Source: Deltaproteobacteria bacterium
GTDB taxonomy: Bacteria; Desulfobacterota; Desulfobacteria; Desulfobacterales; QNYZ01
DNA length: 46,810 nt
Assembly (NCBI GenBank): GCA_003973265.1
Contig: QNYZ01000089.1
Location: forward strand, 1 to 46,810
Direction: 5' to 3'
The notes beneath the pieces are model-generated. The model saw only the letters and a list, made by a program, of their open reading frames with translations, made no database searches and had not been told where the DNA came from. Both the position numbers and the translations under genes were made by a program. How positions within the stretch are numbered: position 1 is the first letter of the stretch; every line of letters starts with the position of its first letter. Below, piece after piece: positions 44,506 to 46,810 of this stretch.

Positions 44506-45270
44506 TCAAACCATTAACGAGCCCCCATTGCTGTCGATGCAGGCGCCGGTAATGTTGACCGCTGCATCCGAAACGAGGAATCCGATGACGGCCGCCTGCT
44601 CTTCGGCTGCGGCCCATTTTCCCCTGGGAATAATCCGCGCGACCGCCTCGATCTCTTCGGGTGTTGTTGAATCGGTCACCATTGGAGTCAGCGTCGCCCC
44701 GGGGCAAAACGCATTCACCCGAAGTCCTTTCGGCGTCAACTCCCGCGCCATATGCCGGGAAAGCCCGACAATGGCATGCTTGGCGGATGTGTAGTGCGCC
44801 CCGCCAAGAAGGCTCGAGGACCGACCGGCCAGGGAAGCGACATTGACGATGGCGCCGCTCCCCTGGGCCACCATGCATCGTGCCACGGCCTGACAATAGA
44901 TAAACAGGCCGCGCACGTTGACGTGATACATTAAATCCCACTCTTCAAGTGAAATTTCCAGAAAAGCGGTTTTGCGGAGAATCCCGGCGCAGTTGACCAG
45001 AAAATCAACGGATCCGAAGACAGTACTGGTTTTGGTAACCACATCATTGGCAGCGGATTCGTCGGTTGCGTCAGAGACAAATGTCAAGGTCCGGGAAGAC
45101 GTTTCTCCCTCAATACGGGAAGCGGTGACCTGAAGCCCGGTGTTGTCGATGTCGACCAGTGCGACCCGGGCCCCCATCTGCGCCAGGTAAAGCGCCGCCG
45201 CCTGTCCAATGCCGCTGGCCGCCCCGGTGATAATACCGCAACGACCGTTCATTTCTGTCGGGTTATTCAT
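44506..45270 (-). CDS. SDR-family oxidoreductase
   Basis: This is a classical short-chain dehydrogenase of 254 residues. The cofactor motif TGAASGIG is at 15-22, an aspartate in VALVDID near residue 40 favours NAD, NCAG lies near 93-96, and the catalytic residues are S146, Y160 and K164. The ATG at 45270 has a GGAAGGA Shine-Dalgarno; an upstream in-frame start at 45324 would overlap the regulator gene. Lying between a GntR gene and E1-alpha, it could make or consume the substrate of the complex, for example as an acetoin/diacetyl or butanediol dehydrogenase. That is inferred. Confidence 0.9.
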   Translation of the reverse strand: MNNPTEMNGRCGIITGAASGIGQAAALYLAQMGARVALVDIDNTGLQVTASRIEGETSSRTLTFVSDATDESAANDVVTKTSTVFGSVDFLVNCAGILRKTAFLEISLEEWDLMYHVNVRGLFIYCQAVARCMVAQGSGAIVNVASLAGRSSSLLGGAHYTSAKHAIVGLSRHMARELTPKGLRVNAFCPGATLTPMVTDSTTPEEIEAVARIIPRGKWAAAEEQAAVIGFLVSDAAVNITGACIDSNGGSLMV

Positions 45271-45295
45271 GGATTCCTTCCGGCCACCTTGGTTT

Positions 45296-46051
45296 TTACG
45301 CTTTGAAATCAAAGGTGATGGCATTGTGAATAATATCGTTCCGGTCTTTTAACCGGATCATGAGGGCCTGGGTGGTATGCTTCATATGCCTCCGCATCGA
45401 TGCCTCGGCCGCCTTCGCATCGCCCGCCGATAATGGACGAAAAACATCCATATGCTCTTCGTGAGCGGCCGCCAGCATATCCGAAGTGATAATATTAAAC
45501 GTCTGAATCGTCCAGATCCGCCCCAGGATGCCGCGACCGATCTCCGCCAGTGGAATATTCCCGCTGGCCATTAAAATATTCATGTGAAAACTCTGTTCCA
45601 GCTTCAAGGAGCGGGAAGTCTCACCCTTTTCAATCCAGCGCGCGGCCGAAGCGAGACTGTCGGCCAGCTGCCTGCGGGTTCCGGCATCGATACGCCTGGC
45701 CGCCTGCTTAACAGCCAGCAATTCAATGGCCGTTCGGACCTCAAACAGGTCCGCGATCTCTTTGAGGTCCATCCCCTTAACGGCAAATCCTTTCATGGGG
45801 GTTCGAACCACCAGATATTCCTGCTCAAGCCGGCTGAGGGCTTCCCGCACCGGCGTTCGGCTGATATCAAGCGCCTCGGCCAGCTGCCCGATGGTCAGAT
45901 GCGTCCCCGGTTTCAGACGAAACGCGATGATCCATTCTTTTATGCGGACATAGGCCTTGTCGGCCAGTGATGTTTTTGCCATACGTTCAGAATCATCCTG
46001 TAAGTGAGAAGAAAACCCGATCTTTCGGGGGTTCCCGGTCGAATTATCCAA
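45296..46051 (-). CDS. GntR-family regulator, FCD (FadR) subfamily
   Basis: This DNA-binding regulator has an N-terminal winged helix-turn-helix (GQLAEALDISRTPVREALSRLEQ at about residues 54-76) and a C-terminal all-helical FCD ligand-binding domain with histidines typical of metal or carboxylate sensing. The TTG at 46051 has AGGA about 7 bases upstream; an ATG at 45982 would give a product 23 residues shorter. It heads the minus-strand run of SDR, E1, E2 and AhpD-like genes and probably controls it in response to an organic acid or related metabolite. Confidence 0.9.
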   Translation of the reverse strand: MDNSTGNPRKIGFSSHLQDDSERMAKTSLADKAYVRIKEWIIAFRLKPGTHLTIGQLAEALDISRTPVREALSRLEQEYLVVRTPMKGFAVKGMDLKEIADLFEVRTAIELLAVKQAARRIDAGTRRQLADSLASAARWIEKGETSRSLKLEQSFHMNILMASGNIPLAEIGRGILGRIWTIQTFNIITSDMLAAAHEEHMDVFRPLSAGDAKAAEASMRRHMKHTTQALMIRLKDRNDIIHNAITFDFKA

Positions 46052-46118
46052 TACGGTTCCTATTATGATCTATCTATTCTGCCCTTGGCTGAATATTTTT
46101 GTCAACAATAAAATATAA

Positions 46119-46132
46119 AATAATATATTATT
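46119..46132. promoter_or_regulatory. 14-bp palindrome upstream of the gntR gene
   Basis: AATAATATATTATT is a perfect palindrome about 70 bp upstream of the regulator start, inside a very AT-rich stretch. It could be an operator for the GntR protein, but such AT palindromes also arise by chance. Confidence 0.3.
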
Positions 46133-46261
46133 CTGTGTTTTATTACACGGCAGGCCTGCAGATTCATTCATAGAAGACGAGAATCTTATAACGGAAATTC
46201 TTTGAATGCATCGGAAATGAATATGTCTATTTCACTCTAACATCAGAAACCGGATCTGAGT

Positions 46262-46810
46262 TCAGGGCCGATCCGCCTTCAGCCGTTCCACGATATACCC
46301 GTCCATAATCAGATGAACGATATGGTGAAGTACACAGACCAGCAGCGCAATACCATATTGGGGAAAAAGCGATACCTGCAGAATAATGGACAGCGGGAGG
46401 GTTTTCTGGGCGCCCATAAAGAGGATGCTTTCCCTGCGCCCCCTGCCCCGTCCGGATATCCTTATCAGGCCCCAGCCGGAAAGCAGCAAGATGCCATGGT
46501 ATGCAAAAACGACCAGAACGATCAGTGCCACCGTCAGCCCGCCCTCGACGAGCATCCCCCGGGTCTGTGAAAAGGCGGTCCAGACGATGAACAAAATCAG
46601 GACCTGGTTGATGATGCTGATTTTGTTTCCTATCCGCGTATACAGATCAGATAAAAACAGTTTTAAAATCATCCCGGCCGACAATGGCAGGAGAACAAGG
46701 AAGGCGATTTTCAGCATAATGGCCGTTTTGTCAATGTGTACCGCTGAAAATTCACCGACGGTCATCAGCAAAAGCGACAATGCATAGGGAATAGTAAAAA
46801 CGGCAAGACT
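46262..46810 (-). CDS. Bile acid:sodium symporter-like transporter, partial
   Basis: The frame is open to the right edge of the window, so the N-terminal part is missing. The visible 182 or so residues form about five hydrophobic segments. The opening (TIPYALSLLLMTVGEFSA) and the later FMGAQKTLPLSIIL segment resemble SBF-like (YfeH-type) carriers of the bile acid/arsenite transporter superfamily. The substrate is unknown. The gene is on the same strand as the gntR-SDR-E1-E2 run, about 210 bp upstream of its regulator. Confidence 0.75.
   Translation of the reverse strand, partial: SLAVFTIPYALSLLLMTVGEFSAVHIDKTAIMLKIAFLVLLPLSAGMILKLFLSDLYTRIGNKISIINQVLILFIVWTAFSQTRGMLVEGGLTVALIVLVVFAYHGILLLSGWGLIRISGRGRGRRESILFMGAQKTLPLSIILQVSLFPQYGIALLVCVLHHIVHLIMDGYIVERLKADRP

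Overview
The window looks like a chromosomal segment of a Gram-negative anaerobe of the Desulfobacterota (former Deltaproteobacteria, Desulfobacterales-like). The signs are a tripartite TRAP carboxylate transporter beside a PaaK-type CoA ligase, an NtrC-family sigma-54 regulator, a selenocysteine tRNA, the LarC nickel-cofactor enzyme, a GAF-fused PilB/GspE ATPase, an MJ0042 zinc-ribbon/DUF3426 protein and an LPS-type surface glycan region. This placement is inference from gene content. No rRNA, insertion sequence, prophage or CRISPR array was seen.

Layout. (1) 98-4647, plus strand: dctP-dctQ-dctM TRAP operon, PaaK-like acyl-CoA ligase and a 60-residue helical protein, which suggests uptake and CoA activation of an organic acid. 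(2) 4659-8588, minus strand: sigma-54 response regulator, signal peptidase I, PgpA and LarC. (3) 8639-13748, mostly plus strand: tRNA-Sec with a good sigma-70 promoter, proC, tRNA-Leu (minus), then a coupled run maf-yggS-queH-M48/TPR membrane protease. (4) 13791-16479, minus: GAF-PilB ATPase and a small membrane protein. (5) 16816-20738, plus: an unrecognised 550-residue protein with possible distant GalT/HIT likeness, an AEC transporter and chorismate mutase-prephenate dehydratase.

(6) 20817-32809: a surface-polysaccharide region. Minus-strand genes encode a YejM/PbgA-like sulfatase-fold membrane protein, a GT9 heptosyltransferase and an O-antigen ligase. A second minus-strand run encodes a two-receiver/PPDK-ATP-grasp protein, LicD, two CDP-glycerol-glycerophosphotransferase-like proteins and a WaaE-like GT2. 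A LicC-like nucleotidyltransferase faces this run. Together they suggest an LPS core or O-chain decorated through phosphodiester (CDP-alcohol type) chemistry. This is the best candidate for an undescribed system here.

(7) 32965-36914: TIGR01212 radical SAM protein, mnmG and a DnaJ-family cochaperone. (8) 36915-40372: a 749-bp AT-rich intergenic region carrying a near-perfect sigma-54 promoter and an upstream inverted repeat, driving a 902-residue acidic-repeat zinc-ribbon membrane protein. (9) tRNA-Met(CAT) with promoter and terminator. (10) 40773-46051, minus: GntR/FCD regulator, SDR, E1-alpha, E1-beta, E2 and an AhpD-like CxxC protein, an acetoin-dehydrogenase-like 2-oxoacid dehydrogenase operon without its own E3. 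(11) A partial SBF-like transporter runs off the right edge.
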